The position numbers and the translations under genes are program-made. The notes beneath the pieces are model-generated. The model was not told where the DNA came from and did no database searches. It saw nothing but the letters and a program-made list of their open reading frames with translations. From Ewingella allii (GTDB taxonomy: Bacteria > Pseudomonadota > Gammaproteobacteria > Enterobacterales > Enterobacteriaceae): a stretch of 64,000 nucleotides of DNA. The stretch is from assembly GCF_044430645.1 (NCBI RefSeq), contig NZ_JAWUDN010000006.1, forward strand, positions 62,001-126,000. The letters run 5' to 3'. Below, one piece after another: positions 25,117 through 33,792 of the stretch (its first letter is position 1; each line of letters starts with the position of its first letter).

Positions 25117-25159
25117 TATTCACACAAATTATAAATATGAGATAAACGTTGCAAAATTG

Positions 25160-25175
25160 TATGTAAACGTTTTCT
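25160..25175. promoter_or_regulatory. Probable GalR/GalS operator upstream of galS
   Basis: The segment around TGTAAACGTTTTC resembles the galactose operator (GTGTAANCGNTTCCAC). It lies directly next to a CRP site upstream of galS, fitting autoregulation. Confidence 0.5.
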
Positions 25176-25179
25176 TTCC

Positions 25180-25195
25180 TGTGACGAGATTCACG
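25180..25195. promoter_or_regulatory. CRP site upstream of galS
   Basis: TGTGACGAGATTCACG matches TGTGA-N6-TCACA at nine of ten core positions. E. coli galS is likewise CRP-activated. Confidence 0.7.
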
Positions 25196-25262
25196 CAGGT
25201 GTTTTCACAAAATGTTTAGGATATCGCTCGTGCAGCGTTAGCCGATAAAAACAGGAAACACC

Positions 25263-25427
25263 ATGATCACTGTACTGCTGTCTGTTTTCACCTCTTTGTT
25301 CTCCACCTGGGCACGAACTTTTTCATTTCCTCCTTATTCTTTTCAATCAGTTAGCTCAATTAATCTGCCCACGCAGGCGCAGCCATTATTGCCACAATCT
25401 GGAGCGACCCATGGTCACCATTCGTGA
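25263..25427 (+). CDS. Possible 54-residue leader peptide overlapping the galS start
   Basis: An ATG at 25263 has an excellent ACAGGAAACACC site and opens a frame of 54 codons whose TGA (25425-25427) lies 17 bases inside galS in another frame. The product begins MITVLLSVFTSLFSTW (hydrophobic) and ends in a Gln/Pro-rich part with GATHGHHS. galS itself has only a weak site (GGAGCGACCC). Translation of this frame could couple to galS expression. It resembles no known protein, and codon bias cannot be judged at this length. Confidence 0.4.
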   Translation: MITVLLSVFTSLFSTWARTFSFPPYSFQSVSSINLPTQAQPLLPQSGATHGHHS

Positions 25428-26457
25428 TGTGGCGAAGCTGGCCGGTGTGTCAGTGGCGACCGTTTCCCGCGTGTTAAACAACCCCGCGATCGCCAGTAAA
25501 GAGGCGCGTGAGTTGGTATTACAGGCCGTGGCTGCATTGGGTTACAGGCCGAATGCCAATGCGCAGGCGCTGGCAACTCAGAGCAGCGACACTATCGGCG
25601 TGGTGGTGATGGACGTCTCCGATCCTTTCTTCGGCGCGCTGGTTAAGGCCGTCGATACCGTGGCGCAGCGTCACCAAAAATATGTGCTGATTGGCAACAG
25701 CTATCACGAGGCGGAGAAAGAGCGCCACGCGATAGAAGTGCTGATCCGCCAACGCTGTAATGCTCTGGTTGTGCACGCGAAAGCGCTGGGTGACGACGAG
25801 CTGTCCCACTTTCTCAATCAGGTGCCGGGCATGGTGCTAATTAATCGGGTGATCCCCGGCTATGAGCACCGCTGCGTGTCGCTCAACAATGTCACAGGTG
25901 CTGAAATGGCCACGCGATTACTGCTATCGCAGGGGCATAAGCGCATCGGTTACATCGGTTCCAACCATGGGATTGAAGATGATTTGCAGCGCCAGCAGGG
26001 CTATTTGACGGCGATGATGCAGGGCACGTCAGCCGCCTTGACGCAGACACGTCAACCGCCGCCGGAAAGCTGGCGCGCGCAGGGCTCACCTGACCTGCAA
26101 GGCGGCGAAGCGGCCATGGTGGAGCTGCTGGGGCGCAACCTACAGCTGAGTGCGGTGTTTGCTTATAACGACTCCATGGCCGCAGGCGCGCTGGCAGTGC
26201 TGAAAGAGAACGGCATCAGCGTTCCGCAAGATTTCTCATTGGTCGGCTTCGACGATATTCCCATTGCGCGCTACACCAGCCCAAAACTCACCACGGTGCG
26301 CTATCCCATTGTTTCCATGGCGACATTGGCCACTGAGCTGGCCTTAAAAGGGGCAGCCAACCAGCTTGAAACCGGCGTGTCGCACTGTTTTATGCCGACG
26401 CTGGTCCGGCGCCATTCGGTGGCACCTTGGCAAAATGTGGCACCGGTCACTTATTGA
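25411..26457 (+). CDS. galS: LacI-family mgl/gal regulator GalS
   Basis: This 348-residue LacI-type repressor (galactose isorepressor) has an N-terminal helix-turn-helix TIRDVAKLAGVSVATVSRVLNN and a hinge YRPNANAQALA, followed by the periplasmic-binding-like sugar domain. It is closest to E. coli GalS, sharing VVVMDVSDPFFGALVKAVD and the GGEAAMVELLGRNLQL stretch. An insert of about eight residues lies near residue 210 (TSAALTQT). With galactose or fucose bound it releases operators in front of mgl and galS. It lies directly upstream of mglBAC as in E. coli. Confidence 0.95.
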   Translation: MVTIRDVAKLAGVSVATVSRVLNNPAIASKEARELVLQAVAALGYRPNANAQALATQSSDTIGVVVMDVSDPFFGALVKAVDTVAQRHQKYVLIGNSYHEAEKERHAIEVLIRQRCNALVVHAKALGDDELSHFLNQVPGMVLINRVIPGYEHRCVSLNNVTGAEMATRLLLSQGHKRIGYIGSNHGIEDDLQRQQGYLTAMMQGTSAALTQTRQPPPESWRAQGSPDLQGGEAAMVELLGRNLQLSAVFAYNDSMAAGALAVLKENGISVPQDFSLVGFDDIPIARYTSPKLTTVRYPIVSMATLATELALKGAANQLETGVSHCFMPTLVRRHSVAPWQNVAPVTY

Positions 26458-26469
26458 CTAATTAGCGCT

Positions 26470-26485
26470 GTGTAACCGTTTTCAA
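26470..26485. promoter_or_regulatory. GalS/GalR operator of mglBAC
   Basis: GTGTAACCGTTTTCAA matches the galactose operator core GTGTAANCGNTT. It is 2 bp from a perfect CRP site, as in the E. coli mgl promoter. Confidence 0.75.
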
Positions 26486-26487
26486 TC

Positions 26488-26503
26488 TGTGAGAACTTTC
26501 ACA
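26488..26503. promoter_or_regulatory. CRP site of mglBAC
   Basis: TGTGAGAACTTTCACA is a perfect TGTGA-N6-TCACA palindrome upstream of mglB. The 209-bp leader after it carries the promoter. Confidence 0.85.
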
Positions 26504-26711
26504 GATTATTAACATTGACGCCATTATGATTCATTCGTTTTCGACATGATTCATTTTGTGTCCTTGCTACAGGACAGGTTTTCACAGCGAGTCAGGAAGT
26601 CATACGTCAAGGAAGGCAGGCACCGTTTCATTGTTGAGGCGCGGACGCACTGCTCCCGCAGGATTACCGGTGCCACACTCTGTACCACCCTACACAAAAC
26701 CGGAGATATAA

Positions 26712-27710
26712 ATGAATAAGAAGGTCTTCACCCTGGCTACTCTGGCTGCAAGCATGATGTTTGGCGCTGCTGCTCATGCTGCTGATACCCGTATCGGTGT
26801 CACCGTTTATAAATATGATGACAACTTCATGTCCGAAGTTCGCAAAGCCATTCAGGAAGATGCGAAGAAAGCGCCAAACGTACAGTTGCTGATGAATGAC
26901 TCACAAAACAGTCAATCCACGCAAAACGATCAGGTTGACGTCATGGTAGCAAAAGGCGTGAAAGCGCTGGCTATCAACTTGGTTGACCCAGCCGCGGCTC
27001 CGGTGATCATTGCTAAAGCCAAAGGTGCTGGCATCCCGGTGGTGTTCTACAACAAAGAGCCATCACGTAAAGATTTGGACAGCTACGACAAAGCCTATTA
27101 TGTCGGTACTGATTCTAAAGAGTCTGGCGTGATTCAGGGCGAGTTGATTGCTAAACACTGGAAAGCGACTCCGGCTTGGGACCTGAACAAAGACGGCGTG
27201 ATCCAATACGTGCTGCTGAAAGGCGAGCCGGGCCACCCTGACGCAGAAGCGCGCACCAAATATGTGGTGAGCACCCTGAATGATAAAGAAGGTCTGAAAA
27301 CTCAACAATTGCAGCTCGACACCGCAATGTGGGATACCGCTCAGGCTAAAGACAAGATGGACGCGTGGTTATCTGGCCCGAACGCTAACAAAATCGAAGT
27401 GGTTATCGCCAACAACGATGCCATGGCAATGGGTGCTGTAGAAGCGCTGAAAGCTCACAACAAAACCAGCATTCCTGTATTCGGCGTTGACGCCTTGCCA
27501 GAAGCTCTGGCTCTGGTGAAATCAGGCGCAATGGCCGGTACCGTGCTGAACGATGCTAAGAATCAGGCTCAGGCGACATTCGATCTGGCGAAGAACTTGG
27601 CTGACGGCAAACCAGCCGCCGACGGCACTAAATGGAAAGTTGAAAACAAAGTGGTACGTATTCCTTACGTAGCCGTAGACCAATCTAACTTGGCTGACTT
27701 TACTAAATAA
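26712..27710 (+). CDS. mglB: D-galactose/D-glucose-binding periplasmic protein MglB
   Basis: MglB (332 residues) binds galactose and glucose in the periplasm, feeds MglAC and is a chemotaxis ligand for Trg. A signal peptide ends AHA-ADTRIGV at about residue 23. Sugar-contact segments YKYDDNFMS, NLVDPAAA, YNKEPSRKD and the NNDAMAMG/FGVDALPEA parts are conserved. The calcium loop DLNKDGVIQ is present. A GGAG site precedes the ATG. It is the first structural gene of the operon, and a strong hairpin follows in the gap to mglA. Confidence 0.97.
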   Translation: MNKKVFTLATLAASMMFGAAAHAADTRIGVTVYKYDDNFMSEVRKAIQEDAKKAPNVQLLMNDSQNSQSTQNDQVDVMVAKGVKALAINLVDPAAAPVIIAKAKGAGIPVVFYNKEPSRKDLDSYDKAYYVGTDSKESGVIQGELIAKHWKATPAWDLNKDGVIQYVLLKGEPGHPDAEARTKYVVSTLNDKEGLKTQQLQLDTAMWDTAQAKDKMDAWLSGPNANKIEVVIANNDAMAMGAVEALKAHNKTSIPVFGVDALPEALALVKSGAMAGTVLNDAKNQAQATFDLAKNLADGKPAADGTKWKVENKVVRIPYVAVDQSNLADFTK

Positions 27711-27823
27711 TCCAAAGATTACGGACAGACGAGTAAATAGCTAAATATATAGCTAAGCAGTGGCATTAATTAGCAGTGAAGTAATATCACGTTAATACCT
27801 GCATAACAGGAAGTGATGTCTTT

Positions 27824-27854
27824 ATACCGCCGGTCTATTACTGACCGGCGGTAT
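27824..27854 (+). other. mRNA-stabilising hairpin between mglB and mglA
   Basis: ATACCGCCGGTC pairs perfectly with GACCGGCGGTAT around a 7-base loop, with no T-run. A hairpin here would protect mglB mRNA and keep binding protein in excess over MglA/MglC. Confidence 0.7.
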
Positions 27855-27911
27855 TCATGACGTCAGGTATTAATATAATCAGTTTCTCTTAATATTTAGC
27901 CAGGTATAATT

Positions 27912-29462
27912 ATGGCCGATATTCCAAAGCCTGACATCACGCAGACTGACGCTGTGGCTCCCCAGCCGCGTGAGTTTCTGCTGGAAATGAGCAATGTTAA
28001 TAAATCATTTCCCGGCGTTAAGGCATTAGATAATGTGAATTTGAAAGTTCGACCGCACTCTATTCACGCGCTGATGGGCGAGAATGGGGCGGGTAAATCC
28101 ACCTTATTGAAATGTCTTTTTGGCATCTACAGCAAAGATTCCGGCACCATTCTTTTCCAGGGTCAGGAAGTTAATTTCAAAAGCTCTAAAGAGGCGCTTG
28201 AGCAGGGCGTGTCGATGGTTCACCAAGAGTTAAATCTGGTGTTGCAGCGCACGGTCATGGACAACATGTGGCTGGGGCGTTACCCAACCAAAGGCTTCTT
28301 CGTTGACCAGGACAAAATGCTCAAAGACACGCAGGCTATCTTCGATGAGCTAGATATTGATATCGACCCGCGTGAGAAAGTCGCCAAGCTTTCTGTGTCC
28401 CAGATGCAGATGATTGAGATTGCTAAGGCTTTCTCCTATAACGCGAAAATCGTGATTATGGATGAGCCAACCTCGTCTCTGACTGAGAAAGAGGTGAACC
28501 ATCTCTTCACCATTATCCGCAAGCTGAAAGACCGTGGCTGCGGCATCGTCTACATCTCTCACAAGATGGAAGAGATTTTCCAACTGTGTGACGAAATAAC
28601 CATTTTGCGCGACGGCCAGTGGATCATGACCCAGTCACTGGAAGGTCTCGACATGGATAAAATCATCTCCATGATGGTGGGGCGTTCGCTGAGCCAGCGT
28701 TTCCCTGACCGTCAGAATGTGCCGGGAGAGGTCATTCTGGAAGTCCGCAACCTGACCTCGCTGCGCCAGCCTTCAATCCGCGATATCTCCTTTGATTTGC
28801 ACAAAGGTGAGATTCTGGGCATTGCAGGTCTGGTGGGGGCGAAGCGTACTGATATCGTCGAAACCCTGTTTGGTATTCGCGAAAAAGTCGCCGGAACCAT
28901 CAAGCTGCATGGTAAGAAAATTAATAATCACAGCGCCAACGAAGCCATTAATCACGGTTTTGCTTTGGTGACTGAAGAGCGCCGTTCCACCGGTATTTAT
29001 GCTTATCTCGATATCGGTTTTAACTCACTGATTTCAAATATTCGTAATTACAAAAACAAGATTGGCCTGTTGGACGTCAACCGAATGAAAAGCGATACCC
29101 AGTGGGTTATCGACTCCATGCGGGTGAAAACGCCGGGGCATCGCACCAGTATTGGTTCGCTGTCCGGGGGCAATCAGCAGAAAGTTATTATTGGGCGCTG
29201 GTTATTAACACAGCCGGAAATATTAATGCTTGATGAACCTACGCGCGGTATTGACGTCGGGGCCAAGTTTGAAATTTACCAGTTAATTACCGAGCTGGCG
29301 AAAAAAGAGAAGGGGATCATTATTATCTCCTCTGAAATGCCAGAGCTATTGGGAATTACAGACAGAATATTGGTTATGAGCAATGGGCAGGTTGCGGGTA
29401 TTGTTGAAACAAAAAATACTTCGCAGAATGAAATTCTACGCCTTGCATCCTTGCACCTCTAA
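27912..29462 (+). CDS. mglA: Galactose/methyl galactoside importer ATPase MglA
   Basis: This 516-residue protein carries two ABC modules for galactose uptake. The first is canonical: Walker A GENGAGKS at residues 56-63, VSQMQMIEIAKA in place of a strict signature, and DEPTSSLT. The second has the degenerate site GLVGAKRTD expected for MglA/RbsA, with LSGGNQQK and DEPTRGID. The N-terminus is about ten residues longer than in E. coli. It sits 18 bp before mglC. Confidence 0.96.
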   Translation: MADIPKPDITQTDAVAPQPREFLLEMSNVNKSFPGVKALDNVNLKVRPHSIHALMGENGAGKSTLLKCLFGIYSKDSGTILFQGQEVNFKSSKEALEQGVSMVHQELNLVLQRTVMDNMWLGRYPTKGFFVDQDKMLKDTQAIFDELDIDIDPREKVAKLSVSQMQMIEIAKAFSYNAKIVIMDEPTSSLTEKEVNHLFTIIRKLKDRGCGIVYISHKMEEIFQLCDEITILRDGQWIMTQSLEGLDMDKIISMMVGRSLSQRFPDRQNVPGEVILEVRNLTSLRQPSIRDISFDLHKGEILGIAGLVGAKRTDIVETLFGIREKVAGTIKLHGKKINNHSANEAINHGFALVTEERRSTGIYAYLDIGFNSLISNIRNYKNKIGLLDVNRMKSDTQWVIDSMRVKTPGHRTSIGSLSGGNQQKVIIGRWLLTQPEILMLDEPTRGIDVGAKFEIYQLITELAKKEKGIIIISSEMPELLGITDRILVMSNGQVAGIVETKNTSQNEILRLASLHL

Positions 29463-29480
29463 TTTTTAAGGGTTCTTATT

Positions 29481-30491
29481 ATGAAAGCATTAAATAAGAA
29501 AAGTATGCTCACTTATTTAAAAGAGGGCGGGATTTACGTTGTGTTGCTGGTGTTACTGGCAATTATCATTATTCAGGACCCGACCTTCCTCAGCCTGGTC
29601 AACTTGAGTAATATTTTAACTCAGTCTTCAGTACGCGTAATTATCGCCCTCGGCGTGGCAGGGCTGATTGTGACTCAGGGCACTGACCTGTCAGCGGGTC
29701 GTCAGGTCGGTTTGGCGGCGGTGGTCGCGGCAACTCTGTTGCAGGCAATGGATAACGTCAACAAGGTGTTCCCGCATCTTGAAGTTGTGCCTATTCCAGT
29801 GGTTATTCTGACCGTGTGCGTGATTGGCGCGCTGATTGGTTTGGTGAACGGTATTATCATCGCCTACCTCAACGTGACGCCATTTATCACCACCTTAGGC
29901 ACCATGATTATCGTTTACGGTATTAACTCACTGTATTACGACTACGTGGGCTCCTCGCCGGTGGCAGGGTTTGACCCAGGATTCTCCAGCTTTGCGCAGG
30001 GCTTTATTCAGCTGGGCGGCCTGAAGATCTCCTACATTACCTTCTACGCGTTGATTGCCATTGGCTTCGTTTGGATCCTGTGGAACAAAACTCGCTTCGG
30101 TAAAAACATCTTTGCTATCGGCGGCAACCCAGAAGCAGCCAAGGTTTCCGGCGTAAACGTGCCGTTAAACCTGATCATGATTTACGCGCTGTCCGGCGTG
30201 TTCTACGCCTTCGGCGGCTTGCTGGAAGCCGGGCGTATCGGCAGTGCTACCAACAACCTCGGCTTTATGTATGAGCTGGATGCCATCGCGGCCTGCGTGG
30301 TGGGCGGGGTATCCTTCGCCGGTGGTGTAGGGTCAGTGGCGGGCGTGGTGACGGGGGTGCTTATCTTCACCGTGATCAACTACGGCCTGACCTACATCGG
30401 GGTGAACCCGTACTGGCAGTACATTATCAAAGGTTCGATTATTATCTTCGCGGTGGCGCTGGATTCACTGAAGTACGCCAAGAAGAAATAA
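29481..30491 (+). CDS. mglC: Galactose/methyl galactoside importer permease MglC
   Basis: This 336-residue inner-membrane permease of the RbsC/MglC type has eight to ten helices; length and sequence match E. coli MglC (336). The GTDLSAGRQVGL, TPFITTLGTMIIVYG and GGNPEAAKVSGVNV segments are typical, the last being the EAA-like loop that meets MglA. An AAGGG site lies before the ATG. It is the last gene of mglBAC, and a terminator follows. Confidence 0.96.
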   Translation: MKALNKKSMLTYLKEGGIYVVLLVLLAIIIIQDPTFLSLVNLSNILTQSSVRVIIALGVAGLIVTQGTDLSAGRQVGLAAVVAATLLQAMDNVNKVFPHLEVVPIPVVILTVCVIGALIGLVNGIIIAYLNVTPFITTLGTMIIVYGINSLYYDYVGSSPVAGFDPGFSSFAQGFIQLGGLKISYITFYALIAIGFVWILWNKTRFGKNIFAIGGNPEAAKVSGVNVPLNLIMIYALSGVFYAFGGLLEAGRIGSATNNLGFMYELDAIAACVVGGVSFAGGVGSVAGVVTGVLIFTVINYGLTYIGVNPYWQYIIKGSIIIFAVALDSLKYAKKK

Positions 30492-30551
30492 GAGTGGGGA
30501 GCAGGAAGAACCAACAACTAAAAAATCAGCAGTAAATAAATCAGTAGTACT

Positions 30552-30577
30552 AACAAGGGCGCTTCGGCGCCCTTGTT
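30552..30577. terminator. Bidirectional terminator between mglC and sanA
   Basis: AACAAGGGCGC-TTCG-GCGCCCTTGTT is a perfect 11-bp stem with a stable TTCG loop, located between convergent mglC and sanA. Confidence 0.85.
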
Positions 30578-30586
30578 GTTTAATAG

Positions 30587-31525
30587 TCAATGAGATTCCC
30601 GTGACTGCGAGAACGGGTTGCGGCCCGGCACCATTGGCCGCGAAGGCGGTGGTGGAGGTGCGTCGCCATCCACACTCTGTTCCTCGGCATCGTTAGCTTC
30701 TTGCTCGGCTTTGAGTCTGGCGGCTTCATCGGCCGCCGCTTTGTCCGCCGCGGCTTTCTCTGCGGCTGCTTTAAGCTGGGCGGCTTTCTCTTCCGCCGCT
30801 TTCCTCTCATCGGCCAATTTCTGTTGCAGTACCAGCAGCTGCTCAGGCGTTACGGCCGGGTAGCCCTGCGCGTCATCCGGGATGTGATGGACGGCGGGGA
30901 TCGGGATCAGCGGGCCGAGGAAGCGCGGCTCGCGTTTAAGGATATACAGGTCAGTCAGCGCGCCAAGGCGGGCGAAGATTTCACGCACGCGAACGGTCAT
31001 GATGTCTTTCGGCGACGGCACGGCGAAGCACTGGGCCTGAATCCCCATGTGCAGCGCAATATACAGGGCGCGCTCGCAGTGGAAACGCTGGGTGATGATC
31101 AGGAAATCATTAGTGTCGAACACCTTGCGGGTGCGCACGATAGAGTCCAGCGTGCGGAATCCGGCGTAGTCGAGCACGATATCGCTGGCCGGAATGCCCG
31201 CTGCCATCAGGTCACGGCGCATGGTCATTGGCTCGTTATAGCTTTGCTGAGCATTGTCGCCACTTAACAGCAGGTATTTTACTTTGCCGCTGTTATAGGC
31301 ATTGATGGCACCCTGAATGCGGTAGAGATAGTACTGATTGGGGACGCCGGTGCGGTAATACTTGGCCGTGCCGAGCACCACGCCGACCTGACGATGCGGC
31401 AACTCTTGCACTTCGTCATAGACATAATCTTTGGTTTTCCAGCTGATCCACCGGTCAAGCCCAATAGCGACAACCAACATCAATACTATGATGCTGATGA
31501 AGCCTACTATCAGTCGCTTAATCAT
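30587..31525 (-). CDS. sanA: SanA/YdcF-family envelope protein with long charged C-terminal tail
   Basis: Residues 1-235 match E. coli SanA (239 residues): one N-terminal membrane helix (residues 3-23), RQVGVVLGTAKYYRTG, LLLSGDNAQQSYNEP, DYAGFRTLDSIVRT and FLGPLIPIPA. SanA supports the envelope barrier, including vancomycin resistance at high temperature, by an unclear mechanism. The last 77 residues are extra: an Ala/Lys/Glu-rich region with repeated KAAAEKAAADKAAA-type heptads that looks like a TolA-style long helix, then an acidic part and a proline run (APPPPPSRP). In E. coli the protein stops where this tail begins. The tail would lie in the periplasm. It is convergent with mglC. Confidence 0.93.
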   Translation of the reverse strand: MIKRLIVGFISIIVLMLVVAIGLDRWISWKTKDYVYDEVQELPHRQVGVVLGTAKYYRTGVPNQYYLYRIQGAINAYNSGKVKYLLLSGDNAQQSYNEPMTMRRDLMAAGIPASDIVLDYAGFRTLDSIVRTRKVFDTNDFLIITQRFHCERALYIALHMGIQAQCFAVPSPKDIMTVRVREIFARLGALTDLYILKREPRFLGPLIPIPAVHHIPDDAQGYPAVTPEQLLVLQQKLADERKAAEEKAAQLKAAAEKAAADKAAADEAARLKAEQEANDAEEQSVDGDAPPPPPSRPMVPGRNPFSQSRESH

Positions 31526-31749
31526 AAACTCGTCATCCTTCAGGTTGCAGCGGCCTTAGCGGCTAACGCTATGCTCTCTCGCTTCCCTGAGTCGCTGCTG
31601 GAAATCAGGAATTCAAGGCTACTTGACCTATCGAAACCATGCAATAAGCACGGCTCCGTATCTCGGGGCTTCGCGGAATATTTCAGCAACATTGGTGTAA
31701 TTACTTCGTGCTGTGGAAGCTGTATTCCAATTTTGGTGTAAAACGGCAT
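31526..31749. other. Intergenic region upstream of sanA
   Basis: Non-coding. The bases after the sanA start (CATCCTTCAGGTTGCAGC) resemble the end of the 123-bp palindromic repeats, so this may be a worn copy. A sanA promoter is expected here, and no other feature was recognised. Confidence 0.35.
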
Positions 31750-31781
31750 AAAAAAGGGCCAGTGCAGAAGCTGCCTGGCCC
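31750..31781 (-). terminator. Terminator of maeA
   Basis: On the minus strand GGGCCAG..CTGGCCC forms a stem followed directly by TTTTTT, 28 bp after the maeA stop. Confidence 0.85.
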
Positions 31782-31809
31782 GATGATCTCTAGCGTGAGT
31801 CCGCGAGGA

Positions 31810-33507
31810 TTAGAACGACGTGCGTTTGTAATCGCGGTACTGCGGTGACCAGAAGTTATGCTCAATGGCTTTTGACAGCGCATCTTCAGAGGTCACCATC
31901 GCCACACCTTGCAACTGCGCGGCTTTACCCACTTCCATGGCGATGCACTTAGACACGCCCTGAATGTCATTGACGTCTGGCAGCAGGGAGCCCACGCCAT
32001 CCGTCGCCAGCGGCGAACACTCTGCCAACGCGCGGCTGGCGGCCATCAGCATCTCGTCAGTCACGCGGGTTGCACCCGATGCCACGACGCCCAGGCCGAT
32101 GCCAGGGAAGATGTAGGAGTTGTTGCACTGGGCAATCGGGTAGACAGTCTCTTTGTAGGTCACTGGAGAGAACGGGCTGCCGGTCGCGACCAGCGCGTTG
32201 CCGTCGGTCCAGGTGATGATATCCACCGGCTGGGCTTCCACGCGAGAGGTCGGGTTGCTGAGTGGCATCACGATTGGGCGCTCGCAGTGCTTGTGCATTT
32301 CGCGGATAAGCTCTTCGGTGAACAAACCAGGCTGGCCGGAAACGCCAATCAGCACGGTAGGTTTTGCATGGCGAACCACGTCCAGCAGGGAGATGCTGTC
32401 GTTATCCAAGCCCCAACCGGAGAGGTCGGCGCTTTTTTGCGTCAGCTTGCTCTGGAAATCTAACAGGTTTGGCAGTTTGTCGGTCAGCAGGCCGAAACGG
32501 TCAACCATGAAGATGCGCGCACGGGCTTCTTCGTCGCTCAGGCCTTCGGCTTTCATACCGGCGATGATCTGCTCGGCGATACCACAACCGGCAGAACCTG
32601 CACCCAAGAAGGTGACGGTCTGGTCGCGCAGGCGGCAGCCCGCGGCTTTACTGGCGGCAATCAGGCTGCCCAGAGTTACGGACGCGGTGCCCTGAATGTC
32701 ATCATTGAAGCAGCAAAGCTCGTCGCGGTAGCGCGTCAGCAGCGGCATGGCGTTTTTCTGCGCGAAGTCTTCGAACTGCAACAGCACGTTCGGCCAGCGC
32801 ACTTTTACGGCTTCGATGAACATGTTAACGAATTCGTAGTACTCGTCACCGGTGATGCGCGGATGACGCCAGCCCATGTACAGCGGATCGTTCAGCAACT
32901 GCGGGTTGTTGGTGCCCACGTCGAGAACCACCGGCAGGGTGTAAGCCGGGCTGATACCGCCACAGGCGGTGTACAGTGAGAGTTTACCGATTGGAATACC
33001 CATGCCGCCGATGCCCTGATCGCCAAGGCCCAAAATGCGTTCGCCGTCAGTCACTACTACCACTTTTACGTGCTGTTTGGTGGCGTTCTGCAACATATCG
33101 TCGATGTGAGCGCGGTTCGGGTAGGAGATAAACAGGCCGCGGGCGCGACGGTAGATATCAGAGAAATGCTCGCAGGCTTCGCCAACGGTTGGGGTGTAAA
33201 TCACTGGCATCATTTCACTGAGGTGGGAATCAATCAGGCGGTAAAACAGGGTTTCGTTGGTGTCCTGAATGTTGCGCAGATAAATGTGTTTATCGATATC
33301 GCTTTTGAAGTCTTGAAACTGGCGGTAAGCACGTTCGGCTTGTTCTTCTATGGTTTCAACGGCTTCCGGCAGCAGTCCATGCAAGTTAAAGTTGTTACGT
33401 TCTTCTTCTGTGAAGGCACTACCTTTATTCAGCAGCGGGAATTCAAGCAGGATTGGGCCAGCATGTGGAATATACAGCGGGCGTTTACTCTCGTATTCAA
33501 GTTCCAT
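31810..33507 (-). CDS. maeA: NAD-dependent malic enzyme MaeA (SfcA)
   Basis: This 565-residue enzyme, identical in length to E. coli MaeA, oxidatively decarboxylates malate to pyruvate with NAD. Visible features are the malic-enzyme N-terminal signature around MMPVIYTPTVGEACEHFS, the FNDDIQGTASVTLG metal-site segment and the Rossmann motif GAGSAGCGIAEQI. In E. coli maeA lies elsewhere on the chromosome; here it sits between sanA and cdd, which are neighbours in E. coli, so it has been inserted at this place or lost there. It is a single-gene unit with its own terminator. Confidence 0.97.
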   Translation of the reverse strand: MELEYESKRPLYIPHAGPILLEFPLLNKGSAFTEEERNNFNLHGLLPEAVETIEEQAERAYRQFQDFKSDIDKHIYLRNIQDTNETLFYRLIDSHLSEMMPVIYTPTVGEACEHFSDIYRRARGLFISYPNRAHIDDMLQNATKQHVKVVVVTDGERILGLGDQGIGGMGIPIGKLSLYTACGGISPAYTLPVVLDVGTNNPQLLNDPLYMGWRHPRITGDEYYEFVNMFIEAVKVRWPNVLLQFEDFAQKNAMPLLTRYRDELCCFNDDIQGTASVTLGSLIAASKAAGCRLRDQTVTFLGAGSAGCGIAEQIIAGMKAEGLSDEEARARIFMVDRFGLLTDKLPNLLDFQSKLTQKSADLSGWGLDNDSISLLDVVRHAKPTVLIGVSGQPGLFTEELIREMHKHCERPIVMPLSNPTSRVEAQPVDIITWTDGNALVATGSPFSPVTYKETVYPIAQCNNSYIFPGIGLGVVASGATRVTDEMLMAASRALAECSPLATDGVGSLLPDVNDIQGVSKCIAMEVGKAAQLQGVAMVTSEDALSKAIEHNFWSPQYRDYKRTSF

Positions 33508-33726
33508 TGATTTTACTCTTCGGCTATCGGAGCGGGTTGCTGTTTTCTTATTATTTACTATCTCAGGGAGCTGATCCTAAAAGATAAAGTAAATATGTAC
33601 AGTATTTGTTATCAGCCTATGACGAAAGGCAGAGGAAATGTGATTTGTGTCCTATTTCTGCACAGAAGGGTAACAACGGAAAATAACTATTTCAAATGCC
33701 AGACGGGGAAAGGGAATTAGGTAACT

Positions 33727-33779
33727 AAAAAAAGTGATTTCCGACGACAGAGGCTGGGTTTAATCCCTGCCGTCGGGGG
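33727..33779 (-). terminator. Probable terminator of cdd
   Basis: On the minus strand CCGACGGCAG..CTGTCGTCGG forms an imperfect long stem, followed after a few bases by a T7 run. It lies 14 bp after the cdd stop. Confidence 0.6.
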
Positions 33780-33792
33780 AACAAATAACAAT

